From a virus, in IMG/VR virus record IMGVR_UViG_3300025872_000096, positions 1 to 45,017 of that record: 45,017 nucleotides of DNA; one strand, given 5' to 3'. Under the pieces are notes generated by a model. That model did no database searches. It was given only the letters and a program-made list of their open reading frames with translations, and was not told where the DNA came from. Both the position numbers and the translations under genes were made by a program. Shown piece by piece: positions 23,223 through 30,336 of this stretch (position 1 is its first letter; every line of letters begins with the position of its first letter).

Positions 23223-23266
23223 AAAAAAGGAGATCCCCGCTTTTACCGTAGTAATTGCGGGGACCT
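23223..23266 (-). terminator. Rho-independent terminator, minus strand
   Basis: Stem AGGTCCCCGC/GCGGGGATCT on the minus strand, with an inner TTAC/GTAA, then CTCC and TTTTTT. Ends the transcript coming from 23395-25019 or the candidate small RNA. Confidence 0.85.
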
Positions 23267-23377
23267 GACAAATAGGGCTGCTAGTCAAACGAAAGGAATT
23301 AAGTAAACCTGCTTTACTTAGCGACTTGGTAAGGACCTAATTAGCCGCACCCTATAAATGAATAGACCGTTTGGCCT
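23223..23377 (-). ncRNA. Candidate small RNA complementary to start-associated sequences
   Basis: On the minus strand, after TATAAT (plus 23384-23389), the sequence has a perfect 8-bp hairpin (plus TAAGTAAA 23300-23307 with TTTACTTA 23313-23320), then a free CCTTTCGTTTGACTAG (plus 23282-23297), then a 10-bp terminator stem (23231-23240 with 23257-23266) and six T. CCTTTCGTTT is the exact complement of the AAACGAAAGG before many minus-strand start codons. It could be a separate RNA or a processed 3' UTR of the gene at 23395. Not proven to be transcribed. Confidence 0.5.
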
Positions 23378-23383
23378 ATTCAT
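23358..23383 (-). other. Hairpin after the 23395 gene
   Basis: ATGAATAG pairs with CTATTCAT (23376-23383). It lies just past the stop of the 23395 gene with a TATAAT at its edge; could be a processing stem or part of the small RNA's 5' end. Confidence 0.45.
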
Positions 23384-23394
23384 ATTATATCATA

Positions 23395-23802
23395 CTAGTT
23401 GACTAGTATTCCTTCCAAGGCGTACTTCTCACAGAATGTCGAAAGGTCCATTGTGAATAGTGCCTCGTTCTTCATACCACGTACCTTGTTTGAGGTATTG
23501 CTAAAACTATCCTCTTCATGAAGACTAAACGTTTGCTGATTGAAATCAACGATAGCAATCTTGTGCTCGTTGTCTGCAATCTCATTTACGTGTAGACCCC
23601 ACCCAGTCTCTGAGTTCCAGTCGTCCTTGATTAGTTGGCTGATAGCAATGCGTGTAGCATATGCTGTGTCATTCCAACGTGGACGTGCTGCGATTACAGC
23701 ATCCGCCAAACGGCCCAACATTTGATGTCCAGCCCAGTGTCCATACAGTACAATTGTGTTTCCATTCGGCTGTACAAATCCGAAGTTTGCTCTGTCACCC
23801 AT
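23395..23802 (-). CDS. Conserved actinophage hypothetical protein
   Basis: 135 residues. GDRANFGFVQPNGNTIVLYG and HWAGHQMLGRLADAV are features I associate with a protein found in many actinophages. GGAAG before the ATG. Function unknown. Confidence 0.7.
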   Translation of the reverse strand: MGDRANFGFVQPNGNTIVLYGHWAGHQMLGRLADAVIAARPRWNDTAYATRIAISQLIKDDWNSETGWGLHVNEIADNEHKIAIVDFNQQTFSLHEEDSFSNTSNKVRGMKNEALFTMDLSTFCEKYALEGILVN

Positions 23803-24007
23803 TTATTTCTTCCTTTTCTATTAGTGGTGTTTCTATCTTGTTCAATTCTACTATTTCATAGGAGACCTTGTCAAGGGCCTCTTTATTTTTATTAAAGTGA
23901 TGGCCACAGAAAGCTAGCTCCCCTGATAATAGTTTAATTAAATACATTGCTTGAGCTGAACCACATTGGTCACACCCAATCCATTTATTTAGATCCTCAG
24001 AGGTCAT
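23795..24007 (-). CDS. DUF7455-like zinc protein
   Basis: 70 residues. CDQCGSAQAMYLIKLLSGEL then FCGHHFNK: CxxC and CxHH pairs as in the small actinobacterial zinc proteins of DUF7455. ATG overlaps the gene before by 11 nt. Confidence 0.65.
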   Translation of the reverse strand: MTSEDLNKWIGCDQCGSAQAMYLIKLLSGELAFCGHHFNKNKEALDKVSYEIVELNKIETPLIEKEEING

Positions 24008-24152
24008 AGTCGACGGTTCCGAATTCTAGGCGGTCAGCGATATCATCATATGCCTGCCCGTCCTCAGATGTTTCAGCCCACAAGCGGATATTATTAATAA
24101 TAACCTCTCGTGCAAATTTAACACCGTCTTCAAATCCATCCTGATAATCCAT
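23997..24152 (-). CDS. Small acidic protein
   Basis: 51 residues (DYQDGFEDGVKFAREVIINN). GGAGA lies before the ATG. The repeat-like DG spacing is typical of small phage adaptor proteins; no family. Confidence 0.6.
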   Translation of the reverse strand: MDYQDGFEDGVKFAREVIINNIRLWAETSEDGQAYDDIADRLEFGTVDYDL

Positions 24153-24153
24153 T

Positions 24154-24366
24154 TTATCTCCTTATATATCCCGTCGGTTGTGCATCCGCCGTATAAGATT
24201 CAACTAAGTTAAACTTATCTCTAATCCGACTTACTTTCTCAATGCTACCAGTTCCAACATTGAATGTCAATGGTGGCATGAATTCGGGGTCTAGTCCAGA
24301 AATTTGTGCTTCCCAATAGGCCATCTCAAGAGACAGCCTATCGGGAGCGGTAAGTTCAAAATACAT
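24154..24366 (-). CDS. Hypothetical protein
   Basis: 70 residues. YFELTAPDRLSLEMAYWEAQ then ESYTADAQPTGYIRR. The 3' end meets the next gene directly and the 5' end overlaps the gene before by 1 nt. Not recognised. Confidence 0.65.
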   Translation of the reverse strand: MYFELTAPDRLSLEMAYWEAQISGLDPEFMPPLTFNVGTGSIEKVSRIRDKFNLVESYTADAQPTGYIRR

Positions 24367-25019
24367 TAGAACTCAATATCTGCATCTTCAACATCAAATG
24401 ATTCAACGATTACATCTCCGTTGTATGCATCTAAAGTTAGAGTGTCTTGTGCAAAGTAGCGAGCATCGAAATCTTCGACCTCGTCGAGTGGACAGTCATA
24501 GCGTAACTCGAATGTCATAGTTCCTGTGATTCGAATTTCCTGCTTTGGCTCGTGGTCCAGAATTTCACAGAGTTCACGAAGAACTTCGTCCTTATCTGTG
24601 TTTGGGTTGTACCACTCTTGAACAGTTAGTTTATCAATAATCTGTCGAATTGTTCCCTGTGAACGGGACAAAAAGTCTTCTAGATTCTTGATGCGTTCTA
24701 ACTTATACTCAAGGTCATTCACCTTGATGATTGGAAATGTAACTTCACCGTTAGTGATATCCTTGTATTGCACAAGGAGATTAGCATTATAGGTCGTTGG
24801 GACCTCTGTAGTTGTTTCCATGGTATTCCTTTCGTTTATTGGTTGAATTGTAGCATGTTGCACTGACAATAGGTTTGGTTTACGGCCACACGGACATGTG
24901 ATTTCAACCACACCTGAAGGAAATCCAAATCCATCAGATGATGTTACTTCAATCAAGCAATCACATTCGTCTGGGTCGCAGGCAAATGTATATTTAGATG
25001 AAACCAGTTCGTTTGACAT
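24366..25019 (-). CDS. Two-part protein: zinc module plus beta protein, two possible starts
   Basis: 217 residues from leaderless ATG 25019 (7 nt after TATAAT). The first about 57 residues form a small zinc-like unit (ACDPDECDCLIEVTSSDG, then TCPCGRKPN). In the same frame at 24821 lies a second ATG with its own TGTCRG promoter and AACGAAAGG leader, giving a 151-residue protein (METTTEVPTTYNANLLVQYK) that looks complete. So the locus may make a long and a short protein, or be a recent in-frame join of two genes. Function unknown. Confidence 0.65.
   Translation of the reverse strand: MSNELVSSKYTFACDPDECDCLIEVTSSDGFGFPSGVVEITCPCGRKPNLLSVQHATIQPINERNTMETTTEVPTTYNANLLVQYKDITNGEVTFPIIKVNDLEYKLERIKNLEDFLSRSQGTIRQIIDKLTVQEWYNPNTDKDEVLRELCEILDHEPKQEIRITGTMTFELRYDCPLDEVEDFDARYFAQDTLTLDAYNGDVIVESFDVEDADIEF
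24847..24868 (-). promoter_or_regulatory. TGTCRG-type promoter (site 4), inside a gene
   Basis: TGTCAG, 10 nt, TACAAT; for the internal start 24821. Confidence 0.65.
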
Positions 25020-25026
25020 GACGAGA

Positions 25027-25048
25027 ATTATACACCCCTGGACTGACA
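25027..25048 (-). promoter_or_regulatory. TGTCRG-type promoter (site 5)
   Basis: TGTCAG, 10 nt, TATAAT; 7 nt to ATG 25019. Confidence 0.7.
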
Positions 25049-25117
25049 ATTGTCCAGGCATTCGGGGATATTTTATGTGATCCGTAACACACGATTCCCG
25101 CCTTCAGCTGTGGGGGC

Positions 25118-25136
25118 GTCTCATTATCTGAGATTA
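25118..25136. repeat. 19-bp repeat, copy 2 (copy 1 at 20456-20474)
   Basis: GTCTCATTATCTGAGATTA differs from 20456-20474 at one base; both contain TCTCA-N5-TGAGA palindromes and lie next to transcript ends. Confidence 0.6.
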
Positions 25137-25150
25137 TATTTCTCAAATAG

Positions 25151-25224
25151 CGATTCGTACGGGACTTGAACCCGTGATCTCTACCGTGACAGGGTAGCGC
25201 TTTAACCAACTAAGCTAACGAACC
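25151..25224 (-). tRNA. tRNA-Asp(GTC)
   Basis: On the minus strand: acceptor GGTTCGT/ACGAATC (one GT pair), anticodon stem CTACC/GGTAG with loop CTGTCAC, anticodon GTC. Discriminator G. CCA not encoded. Lies downstream of the DUF932 gene's terminator. Confidence 0.93.
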
Positions 25225-25225
25225 A

Positions 25226-25259
25226 AATAAAAAGCGGGGGAATTTTTAGTTCCCCCGCT
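25226..25259 (-). terminator. Terminator of the DUF932 gene
   Basis: AGCGGGGGAA (25233-25242) pairs with TTCCCCCGCT (25250-25259), then TTTTTAT on the minus strand. Confidence 0.9.
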
Positions 25260-25273
25260 AGTTTATCATTTTG

Positions 25274-26281
25274 TTAGAATGATTTTACTAACTTGAGAAT
25301 TTTATTTTTCTCAGCAGTAAGAACAGGGTCAAAGCCACTTGCGCCCGCCATTAGCGATTCGCTATTGCCACGACCAGAACGGAAATAATCAAGGCGTTCA
25401 GTTAGAGCATTGAATGCGCCCCACTTAGTTCCCTTGATATTAGCATTCGTAGGGGAGTTATGATAAAGGTCATCTAGCAAGACAACTTTATTTTCCCACT
25501 TAGTAAGAGCAACCTTAGACGAATCCTTATCAGGCTTCGGATAGATTGTCTGAATCAACTTAGAGAATTCAGCGTCAGTAATTGCTTGATTGAATAAGCC
25601 CTGCGCTTCTTTCTCGAATTCGTCAAAGTATCCAAGAGCAAGACCAAGAGTCTCACGAGCAACTTGAATGCGACCTTCGACAGATTGAGTATGACGAATC
25701 TTGAATGATTGCTTAGCATTACGCATAGCAAGATTCAAAGTGTTTTGGCATACAACACGAACAGGTGTAATCGCTGCTTGAACAGCAACAGAGCCATCGT
25801 GTGATGTCCATACGATTAGATAAAGTTTAGTTTGGTCATTAGCACCTTGTGGGTCTAATACCATTGTGCGTGGAATATCAACAGTTCCGAACACAACTTT
25901 ACCTTGCTTTAGAGAGCCAGCAGATTCCCAACGGCAATCGGGATTAGCATCGTGAATATTATCTGCGAAAGCAAATAGTTCTTCATTCTGAACAGGCTTA
26001 TATCGCTTACCAACAGTAGCAAGAACATCAGTTCCGCCATTGAATGGGTTATCACGAATAACTAATTGAGCATTAGATACATCGTTCCATTCGGTAGAGA
26101 TATGGTCAGTCAATGGAGACAAGCGAACATTCCAATTGGAAAGTTTTGCTTCGTCAAGCATTGTTTGAGTAGAGACATCTTCATCTTGTGAGAAGATTCG
26201 ATTTGCGAGATTATGCCAAGCGGGAGTTCCACGCAAAGCAAAGGCAACTTCGCTGCCATTAGTTTCTAGGTTATGAGCCAT
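25274..26281 (-). CDS. DUF932 phage/plasmid-like protein
   Basis: 335 residues. MAHNLETNGSEVAFALRGTP, AWHNLANRIF, then VRVVCQNTLNLAMRNAK are the hallmarks of the DUF932/TIGR03299 family of phages and plasmids, whose role is not known. Full-length. It has its own TGTCRG promoter with a CRP-like palindrome upstream, a GAAAGGAAAA leader and a strong terminator: an independent transcription unit, probably well expressed. Confidence 0.85.
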   Translation of the reverse strand: MAHNLETNGSEVAFALRGTPAWHNLANRIFSQDEDVSTQTMLDEAKLSNWNVRLSPLTDHISTEWNDVSNAQLVIRDNPFNGGTDVLATVGKRYKPVQNEELFAFADNIHDANPDCRWESAGSLKQGKVVFGTVDIPRTMVLDPQGANDQTKLYLIVWTSHDGSVAVQAAITPVRVVCQNTLNLAMRNAKQSFKIRHTQSVEGRIQVARETLGLALGYFDEFEKEAQGLFNQAITDAEFSKLIQTIYPKPDKDSSKVALTKWENKVVLLDDLYHNSPTNANIKGTKWGAFNALTERLDYFRSGRGNSESLMAGASGFDPVLTAEKNKILKLVKSF

Positions 26282-26314
26282 AGATTTTTCCTTTCATTAG
26301 TTAGATTGAGCCTA

Positions 26315-26336
26315 AGTATAACAGACACCACCGACA
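26315..26336 (-). promoter_or_regulatory. TGTCRG-type promoter (site 6)
   Basis: TGTCGGTGG, 10 nt from TGTCGG to TATACT, for the DUF932 gene. Confidence 0.75.
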
Positions 26337-26375
26337 TTATCAATAGTTAGTTACAATATGTCCGAATTGTCCAGG

Positions 26376-26391
26376 TGTGATGAATATCACA
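26376..26391. promoter_or_regulatory. CRP/GlxR-type palindrome A
   Basis: TGTGA-TGAATA-TCACA, perfect arms. Centre 68.5 bp upstream of the end of the site 6 -10 box. Confidence 0.65.
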
Positions 26392-26463
26392 AGATCCAGG
26401 GAGCGTGTCGACTTGACGTAACGGGGGCTCGCCCCCCACAGTTGTGCGGGCCTTCGGGAAGAT

Positions 26464-26491
26464 GGGGCGGGGGAACATAGAATCCCGCCCC
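26464..26491. terminator. GC hairpin
   Basis: GGGGCGGG (26464-26471) pairs with CCCGCCCC (26484-26491), followed on the plus side by T-rich sequence. Lies just past the 26499 gene stop. Confidence 0.65.
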
Positions 26492-26498
26492 AAGCTTT

Positions 26499-26741
26499 TT
26501 ATCCGAGAAGTTTTGTTAGTTCCGTTTTCTTAGGAATAACTTCCATCGGTAAATAAAGTGCTGTTGTTTTCTTTTTCTTTAGATTATCAAAAACATAAGC
26601 ACGAACATTACCAGAAAAGCGGCGGAGATTAGAAAATACAAGTTCAGTTAGATATTCTTTATTCACGCCCTCATCTGAGTAAAGAGTTAGGTCATTATCT
26701 TTGATTTCGTCAAAGATTTCTACACGATAACGATTTTTCAT
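26499..26741 (-). CDS. Hypothetical basic protein
   Basis: 80 residues, ATGA overlap with the gene before. RYRVEIFDEIKDNDLTLYSD with a beta pattern and a Lys-rich end. Not recognised. Confidence 0.65.
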   Translation of the reverse strand: MKNRYRVEIFDEIKDNDLTLYSDEGVNKEYLTELVFSNLRRFSGNVRAYVFDNLKKKKTTALYLPMEVIPKKTELTKLLG

Positions 26742-26938
26742 TTTGCGGACACCAATCCTGCTCGATTGAAATTTTTGGTATACATTTTGCCTGTTGGCAT
26801 TGAGAGATTATAGGTTGCCTCATTTTCAGCAAAGCCCACATCTATACATCTTGCGAAAGCCTCAAACGCTTGTAGGGCATCTGAGTATTGGTAAGTAGCG
26901 AATACATCGCCATCGTATAATACTGTTAGTTTATACAT
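26738..26938 (-). CDS. Hypothetical protein
   Basis: 66 residues. Start 26938 (MYKLTVLYDGDVFATYQYSD) is chosen because a TAAAAT box and AGAAAG site precede it; the longer frame reads through the promoter. Not recognised. Confidence 0.6.
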   Translation of the reverse strand: MYKLTVLYDGDVFATYQYSDALQAFEAFARCIDVGFAENEATYNLSMPTGKMYTKNFNRAGLVSAK

Positions 26939-26978
26939 TTGTTTTCTTTCTGTTAGTAGGGATAAATATTTTAGCATA

Positions 26979-27003
26979 GGGGGCTAGATTTTGTCTAGCC
27001 CCC
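26979..27003. terminator. Hairpin terminator-like
   Basis: GGGGGCTAG and CTAGCCCCC pair perfectly with a 7-nt loop, just past the 27011 gene stop on the minus strand. Confidence 0.65.
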
Positions 27004-27010
27004 GCTAAGA

Positions 27011-27433
27011 TTACAAGTATCTTGCGATAGCGTTGTAAGTAGAAGTGCTTACGACTTCCTCATCGGTCATCTTGAGAATACGGATAGCGTTCTCAATTTC
27101 ATCTACCATTTCCTTGTATTGCCAATCGTGAAAAGTCTCAAAATCCTTTTCAGGTTCAGCAGGTAGGTCTAGGCTACCTTTTGGAATAGAGAAAGATACA
27201 TTTAGTTCGCCATTGTATCTTGTGTGAGCAGATAAGTCATTTGCTTTGGTAATGTTAGCAAGGGCAATCTTAGCGATTTCCTTGTTATACTTTTCCATAG
27301 CCTTTGAGTATTTCTCCTCGTTGATTTTTTGGTTAGCCTTGTCTTTCTTGACTTGTGCTAACTTGTTTTCCAAAGCCTTGATAACTTTGGTTGTAGCGAT
27401 TTTCACGCTAATAGATTTTCCGTTTCTAGCCAT
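27011..27433 (-). CDS. Conserved phage hypothetical protein
   Basis: 140 residues. A Lys-rich helical N-terminal half (ALENKLAQVKKDKANQKINE) and a C-terminal end (NAIRILKMTDEEVVSTSTYN). TGTCRG promoter and AAACGAAAGGAAATC leader. Function unknown. Confidence 0.7.
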   Translation of the reverse strand: MARNGKSISVKIATTKVIKALENKLAQVKKDKANQKINEEKYSKAMEKYNKEIAKIALANITKANDLSAHTRYNGELNVSFSIPKGSLDLPAEPEKDFETFHDWQYKEMVDEIENAIRILKMTDEEVVSTSTYNAIARYL

Positions 27434-27463
27434 TTGATTTCCTTTCGTTTAGGTTAGAGAGAG

Positions 27464-27485
27464 ATTGTAGCAGAGCCCACCGACA
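27464..27485 (-). promoter_or_regulatory. TGTCRG-type promoter (site 7)
   Basis: TGTCGGTGG, 10 nt from TGTCGG to TACAAT, for the 27011 gene. Confidence 0.75.
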
Positions 27486-27508
27486 TTTTGGTGAGCCCTG
27501 CCATTTGA

Positions 27509-27661
27509 TTAGATAGATACGCTTGTCCAGCGTTCTGAGCCATTTACATCAAGAAGCACACGAGCCACACCTGAAGGGTGGTTATCTACTGCCTTGATTA
27601 CACCGATTACACCTGATTTCTCAGTTGTGAAGGTTTGTCCGATTTCTAGCGTTGTTGCCAT
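27509..27661 (-). CDS. Small beta-rich protein
   Basis: 50 residues (TTLEIGQTFTTEKSGVIGVI), beta-strand pattern ending in NGSERWTSVSI; looks like a small barrel of the KOW or SH3 sort. No family call. Confidence 0.65.
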   Translation of the reverse strand: MATTLEIGQTFTTEKSGVIGVIKAVDNHPSGVARVLLDVNGSERWTSVSI

Positions 27662-27687
27662 TTATTTTTCCTTTCTGTTAGGGTTGT

Positions 27688-27709
27688 ATTTTACCAGACC
27701 CCACCGACA
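27688..27709 (-). promoter_or_regulatory. TGTCRG-type promoter (site 8)
   Basis: TGTCGGTGG, 10 nt from TGTCGG to TAAAAT, for the 27509 gene. Confidence 0.75.
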
Positions 27710-27734
27710 AGCGGTAGGGTTGGAAAGTGTGATT

Positions 27735-28010
27735 TTAGTCATACTGCGGAAGCCAAGCGTCTAGGTGGTGAGCCTCTACGATAGCGGAAGCAGGTGCTTG
27801 ATTTTGATCCCGCCAAGTAATAGGTGCGGGTAGGTCAATAAGGCGTTGGTAATCCTCATCGTGATAAGCATCTATGGCGGCAATACAAGGTTCTACCATA
27901 GAGCGGGGAACGGGTGGATAATGATTAGCTGATAAGTGGATAGCAATACTATCCTCTAAAGATAAACCTAAATCTAGTTCAGCTAAATCGGTTGCGAAAT
28001 TACTCCCCAT
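27735..28010 (-). CDS. Hypothetical acidic protein
   Basis: 91 residues, acidic. LGLSLEDSIAIHLSANHYPP then LPAPITWRDQNQAPASAIVE. Overlaps the gene before by 11 nt. Not recognised. Confidence 0.65.
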   Translation of the reverse strand: MGSNFATDLAELDLGLSLEDSIAIHLSANHYPPVPRSMVEPCIAAIDAYHDEDYQRLIDLPAPITWRDQNQAPASAIVEAHHLDAWLPQYD

Positions 28011-28275
28011 TGTTCATTACCTCATCTCTCATTGTTTCCAATTCGTCAATAGCGTTCATTAGGTCTATGATTTCATCTTCGCTTAGTAAAACTTTCATAG
28101 CCTTATCTACTGCGAGAGAAGCAAGCATACAAGAATAAACATAAATAGACTTAGCGAATTGTTCAGTATCCAAGTCTTTAGCATTGTGGCAGAAAGCCTG
28201 AGCAAAGCCCATTACTTCCTCATCAAAAATACTCTGTTCGGTTGCTTCGATAAGGGCGGTTGCGGTTGATAACAT
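28000..28275 (-). CDS. Hypothetical helical protein
   Basis: 91 residues. Start 28275 is chosen because AACGAAAGGAAAC precedes it and the longer frame runs into the promoter. All-helical (ALIEATEQSIFDEEVMGFAQ). Not recognised. Confidence 0.65.
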   Translation of the reverse strand: MLSTATALIEATEQSIFDEEVMGFAQAFCHNAKDLDTEQFAKSIYVYSCMLASLAVDKAMKVLLSEDEIIDLMNAIDELETMRDEVMNNGE

Positions 28276-28305
28276 TTGTTTCCTTTCGTTGTTGTGGTGG
28301 GCTAG

Positions 28306-28327
28306 ATTATACACTAGCCCACCGACA
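28306..28327 (-). promoter_or_regulatory. TGTCRG-type promoter (site 9)
   Basis: TGTCGGTGG, 10 nt from TGTCGG to TATAAT, for the 28000 gene. Confidence 0.8.
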
Positions 28328-28330
28328 TTG

Positions 28331-28582
28331 TTAGGCTAAGGCTACGAGAGCCTGCGAAGCGCCAGCATTTATGCGGTCTAACTCATCTTGCAATTCTTGA
28401 CGAGTAAAGAGAGCAGGATTACCGATTAGTTCAGTTACCATACGAGTATTTTCAGCAGTAAATACTCCAGCAGGCAGGCGTTCTACTTGTGGATAGAAAG
28501 AGCCTTGTGGGTCTAGTTTAGATACAAAATCTACACCCTCGACGGAAAACGGGTAAGAAGCCCAGTTATCTGTGTTTAGCAT
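28331..28582 (-). CDS. Hypothetical protein
   Basis: 83 residues. Start 28582 follows AAACGAAAGGAAAC. WASYPFSVEGVDFVSKLDPQ then LFTRQELQDELDRINAGASQ. Not recognised. Confidence 0.65.
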   Translation of the reverse strand: MLNTDNWASYPFSVEGVDFVSKLDPQGSFYPQVERLPAGVFTAENTRMVTELIGNPALFTRQELQDELDRINAGASQALVALA

Positions 28583-28610
28583 TTGTTTCCTTTCGTTTGT
28601 TGATAGCGCA

Positions 28611-28632
28611 ATTATAGCCGAAGCCACCGACA
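28611..28632 (-). promoter_or_regulatory. TGTCRG-type promoter (site 10)
   Basis: TGTCGGTGG, 10 nt from TGTCGG to TATAAT, for the 28331 gene. Confidence 0.8.
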
Positions 28633-28669
28633 TTTACCATTTGGCTATCGGCGTGTCGTAGATTTATTT

Positions 28670-28685
28670 TGTGATAAACCTCACA
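28670..28685. promoter_or_regulatory. CRP/GlxR-type palindrome B
   Basis: TGTGA-TAAACC-TCACA, perfect arms; centre 66.5 bp upstream of the site 10 -10 end. Confidence 0.65.
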
Positions 28686-28746
28686 AATTTCAGGGTGTGT
28701 CGTAACTTGACGTAAAACAAATTTTGCCCCCATACGTGTGCGGGCT

Positions 28747-28926
28747 CTACAGCTCGTTTTTATAAAATTGATATGCAGCTAAGAACGTTGCATGCATTTC
28801 AAATTTATCACATTCGCTCCAGTCTAAATAAAAATAAGTATCGATAACATTTTGAATTGATTCTGCAACATTTAAAGGGACCTCCAAATATTCTGCGATC
28901 TGATTAGTAAAAATATTAGCAGGCAT
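28747..28926 (-). CDS. Small helical protein
   Basis: 59 residues, TAATG overlap with the GP88-like gene. ANIFTNQIAEYLEVPLNVAE; aromatic and acidic. Not recognised. Confidence 0.65.
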   Translation of the reverse strand: MPANIFTNQIAEYLEVPLNVAESIQNVIDTYFYLDWSECDKFEMHATFLAAYQFYKNEL

Positions 28927-29645
28927 TATTTTTTACTCGCAGAAAATCGAATGTCTGCTTTACCGTACACACATAGGCCACACGATACGCAGGCAGAACC
29001 ATTAGTAGAAATTAGAGGAATTTTCTTAGCATTCTCAGGACATTTAGCGCCAGGCTTGCCAGTCAATTCTTTCATTGTGCTTTCGGTGACAGCAAACGTT
29101 TTGCCTAAGTAAGCAAGGCGGATACCTTGATTTAGTTTTAGGTCATGAGCAATTTCTTTATTTTCATCGTCGGTAGAATAATAAAGAGATAGATTAGGTG
29201 TACCTCTAAGAATAAGCGCTGCAGACTTTACTCGTGTATATACCCAAAATTGAATGTCAGGATGATTAGATATAACAGTCTTCCAGGCATATGCGTAAGT
29301 ATCATTGAAGAAATCGCCATCCCAGTGAATACGGAATAATTTTTTAGCATTGCGCTTTTCACAATCATTGACAAAGTCAACAATCATCTCATCTAGTAAT
29401 AGCAGCATGGCATCCATGTCGGCATTACGTAGGAGCTCCCAATTATGGAGAAGAGTAGCCTTTACTCCCTTGTATACCTTTTCAAGTTTACCAGCGTAGC
29501 AAACACTTTCACAGATAGACGTTGCGCCAGGACATGAATAAGCCTTTCCTGCGGGTAATCCGAAGGTGTTAGCAATTGTTGGGGTTTTACCATTTGGGGA
29601 GACGGCATTAGTTACTTTCCTATCGTTAGAGCGTTTTAGTTTCAT
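28926..29645 (-). CDS. GP88-family protein
   Basis: 239 residues. CPGATSICESVCYAG at 38-52 and CVSCGLCVYG near the end give a set of cysteines that could bind an iron-sulfur cluster or zinc. The pattern SPNGKTPTIANTFGLPAGKA with LFRIHWDGDFFND matches the phage family GP88 (named after a mycobacteriophage gene product). Function unknown; the Cys pattern suggests redox or nucleic-acid work. Served by TGTCRG site 11. Confidence 0.75.
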   Translation of the reverse strand: MKLKRSNDRKVTNAVSPNGKTPTIANTFGLPAGKAYSCPGATSICESVCYAGKLEKVYKGVKATLLHNWELLRNADMDAMLLLLDEMIVDFVNDCEKRNAKKLFRIHWDGDFFNDTYAYAWKTVISNHPDIQFWVYTRVKSAALILRGTPNLSLYYSTDDENKEIAHDLKLNQGIRLAYLGKTFAVTESTMKELTGKPGAKCPENAKKIPLISTNGSACVSCGLCVYGKADIRFSASKK

Positions 29646-29670
29646 TTATAGACCTTTCGTTATGGGCCCT

Positions 29671-29692
29671 ATTGTAGCAGGGCCCACCGACA
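29671..29692 (-). promoter_or_regulatory. TGTCRG-type promoter (site 11)
   Basis: TGTCGGTGG, 10 nt from TGTCGG to TACAAT, for the GP88-like gene. Confidence 0.75.
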
Positions 29693-29693
29693 T

Positions 29694-30188
29694 TTACCAA
29701 GATGAGTTATAGTAGAAGGACAATTGGTCGAAATCGGGCAATTCGAACAAGCGGTCTAGTTTCTTGATAGTACGCTTGATATCTTCCCAATACCATTCAT
29801 CGATATCATATGAGCCAAAGAAGAAGCCAGCCTGCGGCGGCAGCAAACTAGGGTCTTTAGCGAATAAGGCTTGACGGCAAGTCTCTCGCAATTCCTTTAG
29901 TTTATCTTTAGACACATAGTAATTGCCGCAGTCATCATTTCCACCTTGTACATTATCGACAAACCATTTGTGAATTTGATTAGACTTACGCCAATAAGCA
30001 GCAGTTACTTCAACATTTACACCATAGATATCGGTAGCAATATCTTTCATTCCTGCCGTTTCTACAATATCATTCCAGAGTGGCATGATAGCCTCATCGC
30101 TATCCATGTCAAGGTCTAAATCTCTCAATTTATTCCAGTCAATTTTTTCCACATACTTTTTAGCGTGGAGATACATATCTAAACCCAT
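29694..30188 (-). CDS. GLDMYL-type conserved protein
   Basis: 164 residues. The start MGLDMYLHAKKYVEKIDW and the block NQIHKWFVDNVQGGNDDCGN are typical of a widespread phage and bacterial family without known function. Followed by GSYDIDEWYWEDI. A GAAAGGAAAA leader precedes it. Confidence 0.75.
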   Translation of the reverse strand: MGLDMYLHAKKYVEKIDWNKLRDLDLDMDSDEAIMPLWNDIVETAGMKDIATDIYGVNVEVTAAYWRKSNQIHKWFVDNVQGGNDDCGNYYVSKDKLKELRETCRQALFAKDPSLLPPQAGFFFGSYDIDEWYWEDIKRTIKKLDRLFELPDFDQLSFYYNSSW

Positions 30189-30218
30189 TAGTTTTTCCTT
30201 TCGTTGGGATACGCAGCA

Positions 30219-30240
30219 ATTATAGCGTAAACGACTGACA
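30219..30240 (-). promoter_or_regulatory. TGTCRG-type promoter (site 12)
   Basis: TGTCAG, 10 nt, TATAAT, for the 29694 gene. Confidence 0.75.
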
Positions 30241-30267
30241 TTTTCAGCGACACGCCGCAGGTTTCGG

Positions 30268-30283
30268 GGTGATTATTATCACA
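30268..30283. promoter_or_regulatory. CRP/GlxR-type palindrome C
   Basis: GGTGA-TTATTA-TCACA, 9 of 10 arm bases; centre 56.5 bp upstream of the site 12 -10 end, one turn closer than A and B. Confidence 0.6.
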
Positions 30284-30304
30284 TTCGTAAGGACACGCCC
30301 GACC

Positions 30305-30321
30305 CCGCACCGTGTGCGGGC
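30305..30321. terminator. Intergenic hairpin
   Basis: CCCGCAC-CGT-GTGCGGG, just after the stop of the 30337 gene on the minus strand; the same hairpin type occurs in each long intergenic module. Confidence 0.55.
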
Positions 30322-30336
30322 TTGTTGAAATTTCAA

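Noticed and set aside
23115-23306. Plus-strand open frame across the 23-kb gap
   Set aside because: No ribosome site, overlaps hairpins and the terminator; the minus-strand RNA reading explains the structure better.
25151-25224. tRNA-Asp as an integration site
   Set aside because: No integrase or attachment-like repeat in the window; the tRNA is complete and phage-embedded.
26341-26460. Mycobacteriophage-type stoperators
   Set aside because: Shares short words (GGTGG, TGTCAAG) with the L5 stoperator but not their order; the TGTCRG-N10 promoter explains them.
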